Made by a program: the position numbers and the translations under genes
Shown: positions 1 through 11,290 of the stretch, one piece after another
How positions within the stretch are numbered: position 1 is the stretch's first letter
Layout of the letters: the number at the start of each line of letters is the position of its first letter
DNA from: Moraxellaceae bacterium
GTDB lineage: Bacteria; Pseudomonadota; Gammaproteobacteria; Pseudomonadales; Moraxellaceae
NCBI GenBank assembly: GCA_004173455.1
Contig: SECL01000014.1
Location: forward strand, 1 to 64,000
Direction of reading: 5' to 3'
DNA: 64,000 nt
The notes under the pieces: generated by a model
The model's input: only the letters and a program-made list of their open reading frames with translations
Database searches by the model: none
Told to the model about the DNA's origin: nothing

Positions 1-106
1 AGTTTAAGCTGATTGCAGCAGTCAGTGTGGTTTTACCATGGTCAACGTGACCAATGGTGCCGACGTTTACGTGCGGCTTGTTACGTTCAAACTTGGCCTT
101 TGCCAT
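1..106 (-). CDS. tuf: Elongation factor Tu, N-terminal fragment (truncated by window edge)
   Basis: Reverse complement reads [35 protein letters not shown] (EF-Tu N-terminus with P-loop GHVDHGKT); downstream of fusA. Confidence 0.95.
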
Positions 107-213
107 GATGTCATTCCTCATCAATCAGCCCACTGTCATTAATATGAACAATGGACTGGTAGGTTTTTAGTTTACTTTTAAATTATTGCTGTAAAGCACG
201 CCACAACAACGAA

Positions 214-2349
214 TTACTCGTCGTCGCCGCCTTTACCACCATTCTGGAACTTGGAAATGATGCCTTCAGCCACATTACGTGGAGTTTCAGCATACTTAAC
301 AAATTCCATGGAATAGGTTGCGCGACCTTGCGACATAGAACGCATGGAGGTTGCATAACCAAACATTTCGGACAATGGTACTTCAACACGGATCTGCTTG
401 GTACCGCCTGGCAGATCGTCCATACCCTGAATTACACCACGACGACGGTTTAAGTCGCCCATGATATCACCCATGTAGTCTTCCGGGGTTTCTACTTCAA
501 CCTTCATGATTGGCTCAAGCAGGATAGGATCAGCTTTCATGAAGCCCTGACGGAAAGCCATAGAGCCTGCCATCTTGAACGACAATTCATCAGAATCCAC
601 GTCGTGGTAAGAACCGTCAAACAGCACTGCTCTTACACCAACAACCGGATAGCCTGCCAGTACGCCATTTTTCATGCGTTCCTGAATCCCTTTGTCAACC
701 GCACCAAAGAATTCTTTTGGAACCGTACCACCAACCACTTCTTCAGCGAATTCGTAGTCTTTTTCACGGTCGTCGCCCAGTGGCTCCAGACGTAAATAAA
801 CATGACCGAATTTACCGCGACCACCAGTCTGGCGAACAAATTTGCCTTCCTGCTCAACCACTTTGCGGATCGTCTCGCGATAGGCAACCATTGGCTTACC
901 AATGTTTGCTTCAACGCCAAACTCACGCTTCATGCGGTCAACCAGAATCTCAAGGTGTAATTCACCCATCCCGGCAATAATAGTCTGTCCAGATTCTTCA
1001 TCAGTGTGAACACGGAATGACGGATCTTCTTTGGCCAGACGACCCAGCGCAATACCCATTTTTTCCTGATCGGCTTTGGTCTTCGGCTCAACAGCCAAGG
1101 AAATTACCGGATTCGGGAACACCATACGCTCAAGGGTAATGATGTTGTTTTCGTCACACAGGGTATCACCGGTGGTCACGTCTTTAAGACCGGCCACCGC
1201 TGCGATATCACCAGCACGGATTTCGTCAACGTCTTCACGGTCATTGGCATGCATCAATACGATACGGCCAACACGCTCTTTCTTGGCTTTAACCGGATTC
1301 CATACTGCAGAACCTGCTTTTAATACACCAGAATAAACGCGGATGAAGGTTAAGCTACCCACAAACTTGTCATTCATGATTTTAAATGCAAGGGCAGCAA
1401 ATGGCTCATCATCAGATGCAATACGCTCGCCAATGGTTTCGTCTCTGTCATCAAGGATACCCTTGATGGCTTCAACGTCGTTGGGCGCTGGCAAGTAACG
1501 AATAACCGCATCAAGCATCGCCTGAACGCCTTTATTCTTAAAAGCAGAACCACATAGCGTTGGCTGAATTTCACAAGCAATAGTACGAATACGCAATGCT
1601 TCATTAATCTGTTCTTCGGTTAAATCACCGTTTTCCAGATATTCATTCATCAGCTCTTCAGAGGCTTCAGCTGCTGATTCAACCATCTTCTCACGCCATT
1701 CGTTAGCGAGGTCTACCAGATGCTCTGGAATATCACCGTATTCGAATTTCATGCCCTGAGATGCTTCATCCCAGATGATGGCTTTCATTTTGATCAGATC
1801 GACAACGCCTTCAAATCCCTCTTCAGCACCAACCGGAATCACGATAGGTACAGGATTTGCGCCCAGACGGGTCTTCATTTGCTCAACGGCACGGAAGAAG
1901 TTGGCACCAGTACGATCCATCTTGTTCACAAATGCAATACGAGGCACTTTGTATTTATTTGCCTGACGCCATACGGTTTCAGACTGAGGCTGAACACCAC
2001 CTACAGCACAGTAAACCATGCAAGCACCATCAAGTACACGCATGGAACGCTCTACTTCAATCGTAAAGTCAACGTGTCCTGGGGTATCAATAATATTGAT
2101 ACGGTGTTTGGCAAAATTGTTTGCCATGCCAGACCAGAAACAGGTGGTTGCAGCCGAGGTAATGGTAATACCACGTTCCTGCTCTTGTTCCATCCAGTCC
2201 ATGGTCGCTGCACCTTCGTGCACTTCACCAATCTTGTGGCTTACGCCGGTATAATATAGAACACGCTCGGTAGTGGTGGTTTTACCGGCATCAATGTGCG
2301 CAGAAATACCAATATTACGATAGTTTTCTAGTGGGGTAGTACGAGCCAT
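214..2349 (-). CDS. fusA: Elongation factor G
   Basis: 711 aa [60 protein letters not shown]. Confidence 0.98.
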   Translation of the reverse strand: MARTTPLENYRNIGISAHIDAGKTTTTERVLYYTGVSHKIGEVHEGAATMDWMEQEQERGITITSAATTCFWSGMANNFAKHRINIIDTPGHVDFTIEVERSMRVLDGACMVYCAVGGVQPQSETVWRQANKYKVPRIAFVNKMDRTGANFFRAVEQMKTRLGANPVPIVIPVGAEEGFEGVVDLIKMKAIIWDEASQGMKFEYGDIPEHLVDLANEWREKMVESAAEASEELMNEYLENGDLTEEQINEALRIRTIACEIQPTLCGSAFKNKGVQAMLDAVIRYLPAPNDVEAIKGILDDRDETIGERIASDDEPFAALAFKIMNDKFVGSLTFIRVYSGVLKAGSAVWNPVKAKKERVGRIVLMHANDREDVDEIRAGDIAAVAGLKDVTTGDTLCDENNIITLERMVFPNPVISLAVEPKTKADQEKMGIALGRLAKEDPSFRVHTDEESGQTIIAGMGELHLEILVDRMKREFGVEANIGKPMVAYRETIRKVVEQEGKFVRQTGGRGKFGHVYLRLEPLGDDREKDYEFAEEVVGGTVPKEFFGAVDKGIQERMKNGVLAGYPVVGVRAVLFDGSYHDVDSDELSFKMAGSMAFRQGFMKADPILLEPIMKVEVETPEDYMGDIMGDLNRRRGVIQGMDDLPGGTKQIRVEVPLSEMFGYATSMRSMSQGRATYSMEFVKYAETPRNVAEGIISKFQNGGKGGDDE

Positions 2350-2558
2350 GATTGCTTGCTTTCCTAAAATTTAAGTCAAAACAGGACGCATTAAACGAAT
2401 GTCATTCATGTACTTTCGTTTAATGCGACTAAAAAGAAATGCGCTTGCCTCAAATTCCGGCAAATCCCCCGCTCGCAAGGAGCGCGATGTTAAAACGGGC
2501 AGCAATACGCATGATTCTTCTCCTGATTGTTTGTTCAACAACAGCCTGTTTTGTCCGC

Positions 2559-3029
2559 TTAGAAGCGGTAGTGAGAGAAGGCTTTGTTGGCTTCAGCCAT
2601 ACGATGCACATCTTCACGTTTCTTAATCGCTGAACCTTTACCTTCAGCAGCATCCAGCAACTCACCAGCCAGACGCAGTGCCATGGTTTTTTCGGAACGC
2701 TTAACAGCAGCATCTACCAACCAGCGCATAGCCAGGGCGGTACGACGGGAGGGGCGTACTTCCATTGGCACCTGATAAGTAGCACCGCCAACACGGCGAG
2801 CCTTAACTTCAACCATGGGGCGAACTTTTTCTAGCGTGTTTTCGAAAAACTCAACAGGTTCAACTTTCGCTTTTTCCTGTACACGCTCAAGGGCGCCATA
2901 AACGATCCCTTCAGCAACAGATTTTTTACCATCTTGCATGACGTGGTTCATGAATTTGGCAATAGTTTGGCTACCGAATTTTGGATCCGGTAGAATTTCA
3001 CGGGCGGCGACGACGCGACGTCTTGGCAT
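2559..3029 (-). CDS. rpsG: 30S ribosomal protein S7
   Basis: [40 protein letters not shown]; located between rpsL and fusA. Confidence 0.98.
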   Translation of the reverse strand: MPRRRVVAAREILPDPKFGSQTIAKFMNHVMQDGKKSVAEGIVYGALERVQEKAKVEPVEFFENTLEKVRPMVEVKARRVGGATYQVPMEVRPSRRTALAMRWLVDAAVKRSEKTMALRLAGELLDAAEGKGSAIKKREDVHRMAEANKAFSHYRF

Positions 3030-3193
3030 GATAACAACCTTTTATGACACTTCAGGGCGATCCAGCAGATTGTACAAGTGTCATCTGTACTGTACGCTGG
3101 CCTTACTATACAACGCCGCTAGGCTACAAAACTTTTGCTAAATAATTTAGTCAGTCTCAAGCATAAACGGTGTCAGTTTTTAAGACGGACGTC

Positions 3194-3568
3194 TTATTTC
3201 TTAGGACGCTTAGTACCGTACTTAGAACGGGACTGTTGACGACCTTTAACACCAGCGCAATCGAGTGAGCCACGAACGGTGTGATAACGTACACCGGGCA
3301 GATCTTTAACACGACCGCCACGGATTAACACAACACTGTGCTCTTGCAGGTTATGGCCTTCACCACCAATGTAGCTTGATACTTCAAAACCTGAAGTCAA
3401 ACGTACACGACAAACTTTGCGCATGGCAGAGTTTGGCTTTTTAGGGGTAGTGGTATAAACACGTGTACAAACGCCACGGCGCTGTGGACACGCTTTGAGT
3501 GCAGGAACTTTGGACTTTTCAACCAAAGTACTGCGACCCTTGCGGATCAATTGATTCGTAGTTGCCAT
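3194..3568 (-). CDS. rpsL: 30S ribosomal protein S12
   Basis: [13 protein letters not shown]...[58 protein letters not shown]; start chosen at MATTNQ rather than the longer ORF start. Confidence 0.98.
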   Translation of the reverse strand: MATTNQLIRKGRSTLVEKSKVPALKACPQRRGVCTRVYTTTPKKPNSAMRKVCRVRLTSGFEVSSYIGGEGHNLQEHSVVLIRGGRVKDLPGVRYHTVRGSLDCAGVKGRQQSRSKYGTKRPKK

Positions 3569-3595
3569 GTGGCACTCTCTCCCGTAAACAAAAAA

Positions 3596-3624
3596 CCCCA
3601 AAAAGGTTCATCCCTTTTTGAGGG
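3596..3624 (-). promoter_or_regulatory. Terminator-like hairpin with T-tract in the rpsL leader (putative attenuator / 5' stem-loop)
   Basis: Minus strand CCC(T)CAAAAAGG GATGAA CCTTTTTGGGG followed by TTTTTTG, 28 bp upstream of the rpsL ATG. Confidence 0.6.
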
Positions 3625-3630
3625 CATCAA

Positions 3631-3659
3631 ATTGTAGAGTATAAGGCGGTAAGGGTCAA
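3631..3659 (-). promoter_or_regulatory. Putative sigma70 promoter of the str operon
   Basis: Minus strand TTGACC - 17 nt - TACAAT, upstream of rpsL and just ahead of the hairpin at 3596-3624. Confidence 0.7.
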
Positions 3660-3829
3660 GATTTCATCACTACTGGTTTTGCCAATAGTGTGTCGCTATA
3701 TCCTGAGACCAGCTCACGCTACAATAAGATAGACAAGCCAACAAAATGGGGGCTGTTTGAGCAATATCAAGACATATGCTGCCTCAAAGTAGTGATAACT
3801 CCACTTACTTGCAGTAGTCATAAAAAGAA

Positions 3830-3857
3830 GCCTGATTCAATCGTAATTGAATCAGGC
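3830..3857 (-). terminator. Intrinsic terminator downstream of the EcsC-family gene
   Basis: Perfect 12-bp stem gcctgattcaat / attgaatcaggc with 4-nt loop, followed by CTTCTTTTT on the minus strand. Confidence 0.8.
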
Positions 3858-3919
3858 TTTCTGGCATGCAAACCCTGTGGGGTTTGTACTGTCATCAATA
3901 TAATTGATGACAGTTTATA

Positions 3920-5569
3920 TTATGCGTTAGGTTTGGTATTTGCTTGCGCTTTGTCGGTACTGTTTGTTGAGTTATTGCCAGTTTTTGCGTTAGCACGACT
4001 TGTCGACTTGACTGCTTCTGCTTCGTCTTGTCCATTTACGCTACCTTCAGCTTTGCTACTGTTATTAGTGCTGGCTGAATCGGTTGCGGCTTTGGCTTTC
4101 GTTGCTGTGGCACGGCTGCGAGTGGGTTTCTTGGCTGTTGTATCCTTAGAATCTTGATCCTGAGCCACAGTATCTTGAGCAGCCTTATCTTTAGACGAAT
4201 CAGCCTGAGCAGCATTGCCCTGATCATCACTTGCAGTATCATCAATCATTTCATCGGCTAAGGCAGCCAGTTTGTCATGGATCTGCTCATCTTTGGTGGC
4301 GTCATCCACTTGCTGGGCATCATGCTCACGGCGGCTGCTTACCTCTACCTTGGCAATGTCGTCATTATGCAATACAGCGTCCTGAGCTTCTTTCTGAGCG
4401 GCTTTTTCTTCTTTACTGGCTGATTGTTTAGTATTAGGCAGTTTGTCTTCGATGGTCAACGGCTGTTGGTTTTCAGATTTCTGATCACTAGACTGTGCAA
4501 TACCTTGGCTTGCACCATGCTGACGCGCATGTTCAAAGACCTGCTTGGCACTCTCGGTCACTTCTTTTAATAAACGGCTGGTATACATGGCGCCAACAGC
4601 ACCACCAATCACTGGTGTTACTTTGTCGAGTAAAGCAGCACTAATACGCCACTTGAGCTGCCCATTGGAATCAGACAACAACTTAAATAAAGGTTCAAAA
4701 TCATTGCTAGAGCCCAGCATGGTTTGTAGACCTTGAATATTACCGCTTCCCAGCATAGCGCTTACACTATTCAAGCCAATTAAAATGGCCTGTTTTTCAG
4801 TAATCAGGCTAAGGTCAGCATTTGACAGTGCCTCAAAAATCATGGCACGGTCTTCAGGCTGATTAAGCTCAAAACCATAGGCACGGCCTGTTAAGTATAC
4901 CGCGCGTAATGCCAGAATCATGGACAGTGGAATATCAGCCGCAGCACCAGCCACACCAGTTGCACCACTAATCGCACCCTGCGCCATGCCGATATAACGG
5001 TTTTTTTCATTCAGGGCACGCGCTAAACGGCCAGAACGCGCTGTATCACCTTGCAGGTCGGCTAGTGTTTTCACCCCAGCTTCGTCAACAATATGATCAA
5101 TACCACTAACGGTTGAAGCAAAATCGGCCAGTAGTTCGAGCACCTGATCAGAAGCCTTATCAAAGCTACCGGCTGGCATTACCAGATTGGCCAGTTTATT
5201 AACGGTATTAAAGCGCTTACCCAGAATTTGCTTGGTAATTCCGGGCAATTGCTGGCGGAACAACTGATTGGCACGGTTTGGCATTGAAGAATTTTTACTT
5301 AAAGTTTGGTTATCGGTCGTCATATTAATCACACTATTAGCTGCAGGAATTTCGGATAAACGGCTTACTGAATTTTTAGCCAGTTGCTTGAGCAAGTTTT
5401 GCCCCAGATTTGATAGACTTTTACTGCCTGTGCGCAAATGATCAAACAAATCGGGTGAAGCTGTGGCGCTTGATGACGCTGTATTGTGCGTAACATCATT
5501 GGGTGTAACATCAGGCACAGATTCGGACGAAGCTTGTTTGTTTTGCGCACTACTCACTGAATCAGTCAT
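3920..5569 (-). CDS. EcsC family protein with long low-complexity C-terminal tail
   Basis: ORF 3920..5623; start taken at MTDSVSSAQN. Central region GAISGATGVAGAAADIPLSMILALRAVYLTGRAYGFEL resembles EcsC; C-terminal ~170 aa rich in D/S/K/A/T/Q. Confidence 0.75.
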   Translation of the reverse strand: MTDSVSSAQNKQASSESVPDVTPNDVTHNTASSSATASPDLFDHLRTGSKSLSNLGQNLLKQLAKNSVSRLSEIPAANSVINMTTDNQTLSKNSSMPNRANQLFRQQLPGITKQILGKRFNTVNKLANLVMPAGSFDKASDQVLELLADFASTVSGIDHIVDEAGVKTLADLQGDTARSGRLARALNEKNRYIGMAQGAISGATGVAGAAADIPLSMILALRAVYLTGRAYGFELNQPEDRAMIFEALSNADLSLITEKQAILIGLNSVSAMLGSGNIQGLQTMLGSSNDFEPLFKLLSDSNGQLKWRISAALLDKVTPVIGGAVGAMYTSRLLKEVTESAKQVFEHARQHGASQGIAQSSDQKSENQQPLTIEDKLPNTKQSASKEEKAAQKEAQDAVLHNDDIAKVEVSSRREHDAQQVDDATKDEQIHDKLAALADEMIDDTASDDQGNAAQADSSKDKAAQDTVAQDQDSKDTTAKKPTRSRATATKAKAATDSASTNNSSKAEGSVNGQDEAEAVKSTSRANAKTGNNSTNSTDKAQANTKPNA

Positions 5570-5900
5570 AGTGCATGTCCTCGTTGCTTGTGGTTTCCAA
5601 ATAGTTAGATATGCCATAAGCATTTAGAATCTAAACATTTGTTTTGCTTGAAGCCACAATAGCAAGGAGTTTCTTGGCATCGCAACCCTGCCCCATAGTG
5701 TTTGTGTCGTATTCTGTGCAAAATACGTTATTGCTGTGTTATTGCCGCCTCGTTACTATATCAATGCTTGTGCTTTATAAACACTTTTGGTTTATCGCAT
5801 TGATTTTTGTATGATAGCCCGCTTGCACCTGTAAACTGATGTACTGCCGCTTGGATACGCTGCACGTTGACTTCAATCATTGAACCCTGGGATTATAAAT

Positions 5901-7127
5901 ATGACTCGTGTTGTCATCACTGGATTAGGTATTTACTCTTGCTTAGGAAATGATCGTCAAACGGTTACGCATTCTCTCAAACAGGGCATTTCTGGTACGC
6001 GGTTTAATGAAAAATACGCCGAACTAGGCATGCGCAGTCAAGTCAGTGCTTCTGCCATAGCTGATTTTTCGCTGATTGATCGCAAGTTAAAACGCTTTAT
6101 GGGTGATGCTTCGGCGTTTGCGTATCTATCCGCACTGGCCGCCATTGCAGATGCTGGCCTTACACCCGAAGATGTGGGACAAAATCCACGCTATGGTGTG
6201 ACGGGTGGAACAGGTGGTGCATCTACAGCCACGATTGTTGAAGCCGCTGATGTGCTACGCGAAAAAGGTGCACGCAAGCTGGGTGCGACGCTGGTACCGC
6301 GCAATATGAGCAATACCATTACCGCCGCCATTGGTCTGGGTTTGAAGCTGCAAGGTATTAGCCACAGTATTTCTTCAGCCTGCGCCACTTCTGCTGATGC
6401 CATTGGCTATGCTGCACAGCTCATTCAGCTCGGCAAGCAGGATCTGATGCTGGCAGGTGGCGGTGAGGAAGATCACTGGACCCAGTCGATTTTGTTTGAT
6501 GGCATGGGCGCCATGAGCAGCCATTTTAATGACCAGCCTGAAACCGCTTCCCGTCCCTATTCGGTAGACCGTGATGGGTTTGTGATTGCGGGTGGCGGTG
6601 GTGTGGTGGTGGTTGAATCGCTGGAGCACGCGCAAAAACGTGGTGCGCGGATTCTGGCAGAATTGGTGGGCTATGGCGCCAGCAGTGACGGCTACGACAT
6701 GGTGGCGCCCAGTGGTGAAGGCGCTGCGCGTTGCATGCGTATGGCGCTGGATGAAGCACGCCAGCATGGCATTGAAAAAATTGATTACATCAATACCCAT
6801 GGCACCAGCACACCGATTGGCGACATTGCTGAGCTAAAAGCCATTCAGGAAGTATTTGGTGAAAACTGTCCGCCCATTAGCTCAACCAAATCCATGACAG
6901 GTCATAGCTTGGGAGCCGCCGGTGTACAGGAAATTATTTATTGCTTATTAATGCTGCAAGATCAATTTATTGCACCGTCCATTAATATCAAAGAGCTTGA
7001 TCCGCAAGCAGCAGGTTTTGATATTGTGCAACAAGCGCGCCCGGCTCGACTGAATACCGTAATGAGTAACAGTTTTGGTTTTGGTGGCACCAATGCCAGC
7101 CTGATTATCAAACGCTGGGAAGACTAA
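5901..7127 (+). CDS. fabB: Beta-ketoacyl-ACP synthase I
   Basis: [18 protein letters not shown]...[17 protein letters not shown] (active-site Cys), [23 protein letters not shown]. Confidence 0.93.
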   Translation: MTRVVITGLGIYSCLGNDRQTVTHSLKQGISGTRFNEKYAELGMRSQVSASAIADFSLIDRKLKRFMGDASAFAYLSALAAIADAGLTPEDVGQNPRYGVTGGTGGASTATIVEAADVLREKGARKLGATLVPRNMSNTITAAIGLGLKLQGISHSISSACATSADAIGYAAQLIQLGKQDLMLAGGGEEDHWTQSILFDGMGAMSSHFNDQPETASRPYSVDRDGFVIAGGGGVVVVESLEHAQKRGARILAELVGYGASSDGYDMVAPSGEGAARCMRMALDEARQHGIEKIDYINTHGTSTPIGDIAELKAIQEVFGENCPPISSTKSMTGHSLGAAGVQEIIYCLLMLQDQFIAPSINIKELDPQAAGFDIVQQARPARLNTVMSNSFGFGGTNASLIIKRWED

Positions 7128-7129
7128 TA

Positions 7130-7597
7130 ATGGCTCTGGAAACGCTGGTGATGCCACAAAGTTTTTTGTGGGTGAAGGCACTGCATATCATTGCGATTAT
7201 CTGCTGGTTTGCGGCACTGTTTTATTTACCACGCCTGTTTGTTTATCATGCCATGAGTGACGATACCGTAAGCCATCAGCGTTTTGAAGTGATGGAGCGT
7301 AAGCTATACCGCGGCATTATGTGGCCCTCACTGATTGGAGTGGCCATTACCGGCCATTTTCTGGTCGATATTGGTGATCCATATCGACACTATCATGAAG
7401 CGCTGTGGTTTTACCTAAAAATTAGTCTGGTGTTTTTTTTGGTGTTATATCACCTGCTATGTGGCTATTACCGCAAGCAACTGATTGGCAATCCGCACTA
7501 CAAAACCCATGTGTTCTGGCGCTACTTTAATGAAGTACCAACGCTTGCACTGATTGTTATTGTTATTTTGGTGGTGGTTAAACCAACCTTTGGTTAA
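7130..7597 (+). CDS. hemJ: Protoporphyrinogen oxidase HemJ family
   Basis: 155 aa membrane protein; MALETLVMPQSFLWVKALHIIAIICWFAALFYLPRLFVYHA, typical of the HemJ family. Confidence 0.88.
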   Translation: MALETLVMPQSFLWVKALHIIAIICWFAALFYLPRLFVYHAMSDDTVSHQRFEVMERKLYRGIMWPSLIGVAITGHFLVDIGDPYRHYHEALWFYLKISLVFFLVLYHLLCGYYRKQLIGNPHYKTHVFWRYFNEVPTLALIVIVILVVVKPTFG

Positions 7598-8401
<804 letters not shown>

Positions 8402-8426
8402 GTTGTTCCATTAGCTAAAAACAAAA

Positions 8427-8444
8427 GACTGCATAAAAGCAGCC
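8427..8444 (-). terminator. Putative terminator between convergent thiD and OsmC genes
   Basis: Minus strand GGCTGC TTTTAT GCAGTC followed by TTTTGTTTTT. Confidence 0.5.
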
Positions 8445-8577
8445 TTTTGACACTGATACCTAATTTTCGTTTGATGTTGATCACATTCTTATCAGCTAGT
8501 GCTCACGGCAGCGGATCATAAACTTCAAATATAGACAAGTCAGTCTAGTACACAATATTATTTAAAACTGTGAAAGA

Positions 8578-9000
8578 TTACTCGACTTCGATGACTTCGA
8601 AGTCATGGGTAATTTCCACACCGCCATCCATCAGCATTTTGCTAGCAGAGCAGTATTTTTCAGCCGATAAATGTACAGCTTTTTCCACCTGATTGGGCTT
8701 GATCTTACGCCCCGAAACCACAAAGTGCAGGTGAATCTTGGTGAATACCGCTGGAATGCTATCTGCCCGTTCTGCTTGAAGTTCACAGCGCACATCTGTG
8801 ATGTCCTGACGGGCTTTTTTGAGAATGGTGACAATATCAAATGAGGCACAACCACCTAGCCCCATCAGGATGAGCTCCATGGGACGCGCACCCCGGTTTT
8901 CACCACCGTATTCGGCTGAACCATCCATAATAATGGAATGACCACTTGCAGATTTGGCTTCAAAAGCAACATTTTCAAGCCAACAGACACTGGCGTGCAT
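8578..9000 (-). CDS. OsmC family protein
   Basis: GGENRGARPMELILMGLGGCASFDIVTILKKARQ...KYCSASKML. Confidence 0.9.
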   Translation of the reverse strand: MHASVCWLENVAFEAKSASGHSIIMDGSAEYGGENRGARPMELILMGLGGCASFDIVTILKKARQDITDVRCELQAERADSIPAVFTKIHLHFVVSGRKIKPNQVEKAVHLSAEKYCSASKMLMDGGVEITHDFEVIEVE

Positions 9001-9158
9001 TGCAACTCCTGCGTAAAGGTTTTAAAGTTAGGGATTGCCTCTACCCTAGCATAAATACTGCATGGATGATATTCAGTATGTATGCCAGTAAATCAACTTT
9101 TTAGTCAACATTGCATGACGGTAATGGTTTGAGGCATCAACTTTTGGGAATTTAAACT

Positions 9159-9836
9159 ATGTATGCGTCTTCCAACTCGTCGTTAAGCACCGATGTCTTT
9201 TCACCCATGCAGCTGCCAGCTTCGCTCAAGATGCTGCTTAAACACGCACAAATTCGTCGCTACCCGAACCGCACGACCATTGTGCAGGCAGGCGCTGAAT
9301 CGTCGTCGCTATATTTGATTTTAAAAGGCTCGGTTTCCATCATCATTGAAGAAGATGAAGAACGTGAAATTGTAGTAGCGTACCTGAATGCTGGCGACTT
9401 CTTTGGTGAGATGGGTTTGTTTGAAGAAAAATCACAGCGTTCCGCCGAAGTCCGTACCCGTGCCATGTGTGAAATTGCAGAAATTAGCTATGAAACTTTC
9501 CATGAGCTGGCCAAGATTTATCCTGATCTTAGTTACGCGGTGTTTGCCCAGCTGGTACGTCGTCTGCGCAATACCACGCGCAAAGTCACCGATCTGGCCT
9601 TCATTGATGTGACTGGCCGGATTGCACGCTGCCTGCTGGATCTGGCTTCACATCCTGAAGCCATGATTTTGCCCAATGGCCGCCAGATTCGCATTACCCG
9701 TCAGGAAATTGGTCGTCTGGTAGGTTGCTCACGTGAGATGGTTGGCCGCGTACTCAAGTCGCTAGAAGAACAAGGCATGATTGAAACCGAAGGCAAGGCG
9801 ATTTTGATTTATGATCCCAATACAGATACCGAATAA
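9159..9836 (+). CDS. crp: Crp/Vfr-type cAMP receptor transcription factor
   Basis: Cyclic-nucleotide domain GDFFGEMGLFEEKSQRSAEVRTRAMCEIAEI and HTH ITRQEIGRLVGCSREMVGRVLKSLEEQGMI. Confidence 0.9.
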   Translation: MYASSNSSLSTDVFSPMQLPASLKMLLKHAQIRRYPNRTTIVQAGAESSSLYLILKGSVSIIIEEDEEREIVVAYLNAGDFFGEMGLFEEKSQRSAEVRTRAMCEIAEISYETFHELAKIYPDLSYAVFAQLVRRLRNTTRKVTDLAFIDVTGRIARCLLDLASHPEAMILPNGRQIRITRQEIGRLVGCSREMVGRVLKSLEEQGMIETEGKAILIYDPNTDTE

Positions 9837-9996
9837 GGGTTAATCTCTCTTAGTCGAGAGTCTTCTTATTTGCTATTCGGCATCCTTGCCGAGGTGTAAA
9901 AAGACGCTTTAAAACACGGACTGCGCTTAATTTTTATTTTGAGCCTGCCTGATTGATGACTTCTCTTTAATCTAAAAACGATGAATCGAGAAACTA

Positions 9997-10626
9997 TTAA
10001 TCATTGGCAGGCTTTATTTTTTTCACATCGGGTTTGACATGGCGTGCTTGGCCATCAATCACTGTAGGGCGATGCGTTTGCCCTGATGCTGTATTACTCG
10101 AAGAACTGCCTTGCCCCTGCATTTCCTGCATCCGGCGCATCAGTTCAGCCATCATGTCGGGTTGGCCACTGGCATTACCGCTAAAACCACCACCTGCACT
10201 CATGCCGCCCATGCCTTTCATCATATTTTGCATCATGGCAGTCTGGCGTTTCATCATGATATTGGTCAGCGCCTTACGCACCACGTTTTGTACGGCTGGA
10301 ATCAGCACCAGCAGCGCCAGTACATCAGTAATCAAACCCGGCAGCAACAATAAAAATCCAGCTAGTGCCTTAGGCAGGCTTTGCTGGACTTGTGGTTCGC
10401 CGCTCAATTGGCCAGTCATTTGCATTTGCTGTAACTGTGGCATGATCCCGCCCACGCTACTGCGTAAAATGCTTAAACCCCAGACAAAACCAATGATAGT
10501 CCAGAGGAAAATCCACCAGCCACTGATCAACTGCGCCACACCAATGAAGACCATAATTTCAAGCACTAGGCCAGCTACTACAAATAACAGGGGTTTCAAC
10601 ATGTTTTTCTTCCAATATATAAACAA
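9997..10626 (-). CDS. fxsA: FxsA family membrane protein
   Basis: ISGWWIFLWTIIGFVWGLSILR...LAGFLLLLPGLITDVLALLVLIPAVQ. Confidence 0.85.
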   Translation of the reverse strand: MFIYWKKNMLKPLLFVVAGLVLEIMVFIGVAQLISGWWIFLWTIIGFVWGLSILRSSVGGIMPQLQQMQMTGQLSGEPQVQQSLPKALAGFLLLLPGLITDVLALLVLIPAVQNVVRKALTNIMMKRQTAMMQNMMKGMGGMSAGGGFSGNASGQPDMMAELMRRMQEMQGQGSSSSNTASGQTHRPTVIDGQARHVKPDVKKIKPAND

Positions 10627-10725
10627 CTGGTGTGCGCTTTATTGCAAACCTTAGCAGATTAGTGCAGCAATTCTTCAGCAATCTATGTAAAAATAAGGGC
10701 GAATTAAGTTTTTTAAAGGATCGCC

Positions 10726-11271
10726 ATGCCATTAATTATTGGAATTGACCCGGGTTCACGCCTGACAGGGTATGGCATTGTCGAAAAAGAGGGCTCCAAG
10801 CTGCTATTTGTGGATGCAGGCACCATTCGCACCGATACCATGGACATGCCTGAACGCCTGAAACGGATTTTTGATGGCATTAGCCGCATTGTGGATTTTT
10901 ACAAACCGACCGAATCTGCCGTAGAGCAGGTATTTATGGCGCAAAATCCTGATTCTGCGCTGAAACTGGGTCAAGCACGCGGCGCAGCAGTCACAGCGCT
11001 GGTCAATCAGGATTTGAGTGTGGCCGAGTATACCGCACGCCAGATCAAGCAATCGGTGGTGGGTTATGGCGCCGCGGAAAAAGAACAAGTGCAAATGATG
11101 GTGATGCGCCTGCTTAGCCTGAGTATCAAACCGCAAGCCGATGCAGCCGATGCGCTTGCCTGTGCGATCTGTCATGCGCACACGTCAGGAAGTCTGGATC
11201 GGCTGGCCGTGATGAACCTGATTGGTAGTGGCATGGCGCGTGGCAGAACGCGTGGGGCGAGAAGGCGTTAA
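10726..11271 (+). CDS. ruvC: Crossover junction endodeoxyribonuclease RuvC
   Basis: [20 protein letters not shown]...[24 protein letters not shown]...[16 protein letters not shown]. Confidence 0.95.
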   Translation: MPLIIGIDPGSRLTGYGIVEKEGSKLLFVDAGTIRTDTMDMPERLKRIFDGISRIVDFYKPTESAVEQVFMAQNPDSALKLGQARGAAVTALVNQDLSVAEYTARQIKQSVVGYGAAEKEQVQMMVMRLLSLSIKPQADAADALACAICHAHTSGSLDRLAVMNLIGSGMARGRTRGARRR

Positions 11272-11290
11272 AAGACGTTACACTCATTTA

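Noticed and set aside
1720-2259. 179-aa plus-strand ORF opposite fusA
   Set aside because: Antisense to a highly conserved gene; sequence has no recognisable domain and is explained by codon bias of fusA
3690-4157. 155-aa plus-strand ORF
   Set aside because: Mostly antisense to the low-complexity tail of the EcsC gene and spans the terminator; composition artefact
9942-10013. Long-range inverted repeat AGCCTGCC ... GGCAGGCT with following T-run after crp
   Set aside because: 56-nt loop and overlap with the 3' end of fxsA make a functional terminator uncertain; noted only
10004-10654. 216-aa plus-strand ORF opposite fxsA
   Set aside because: Antisense frame; the minus-strand FxsA product has clear TM and family features
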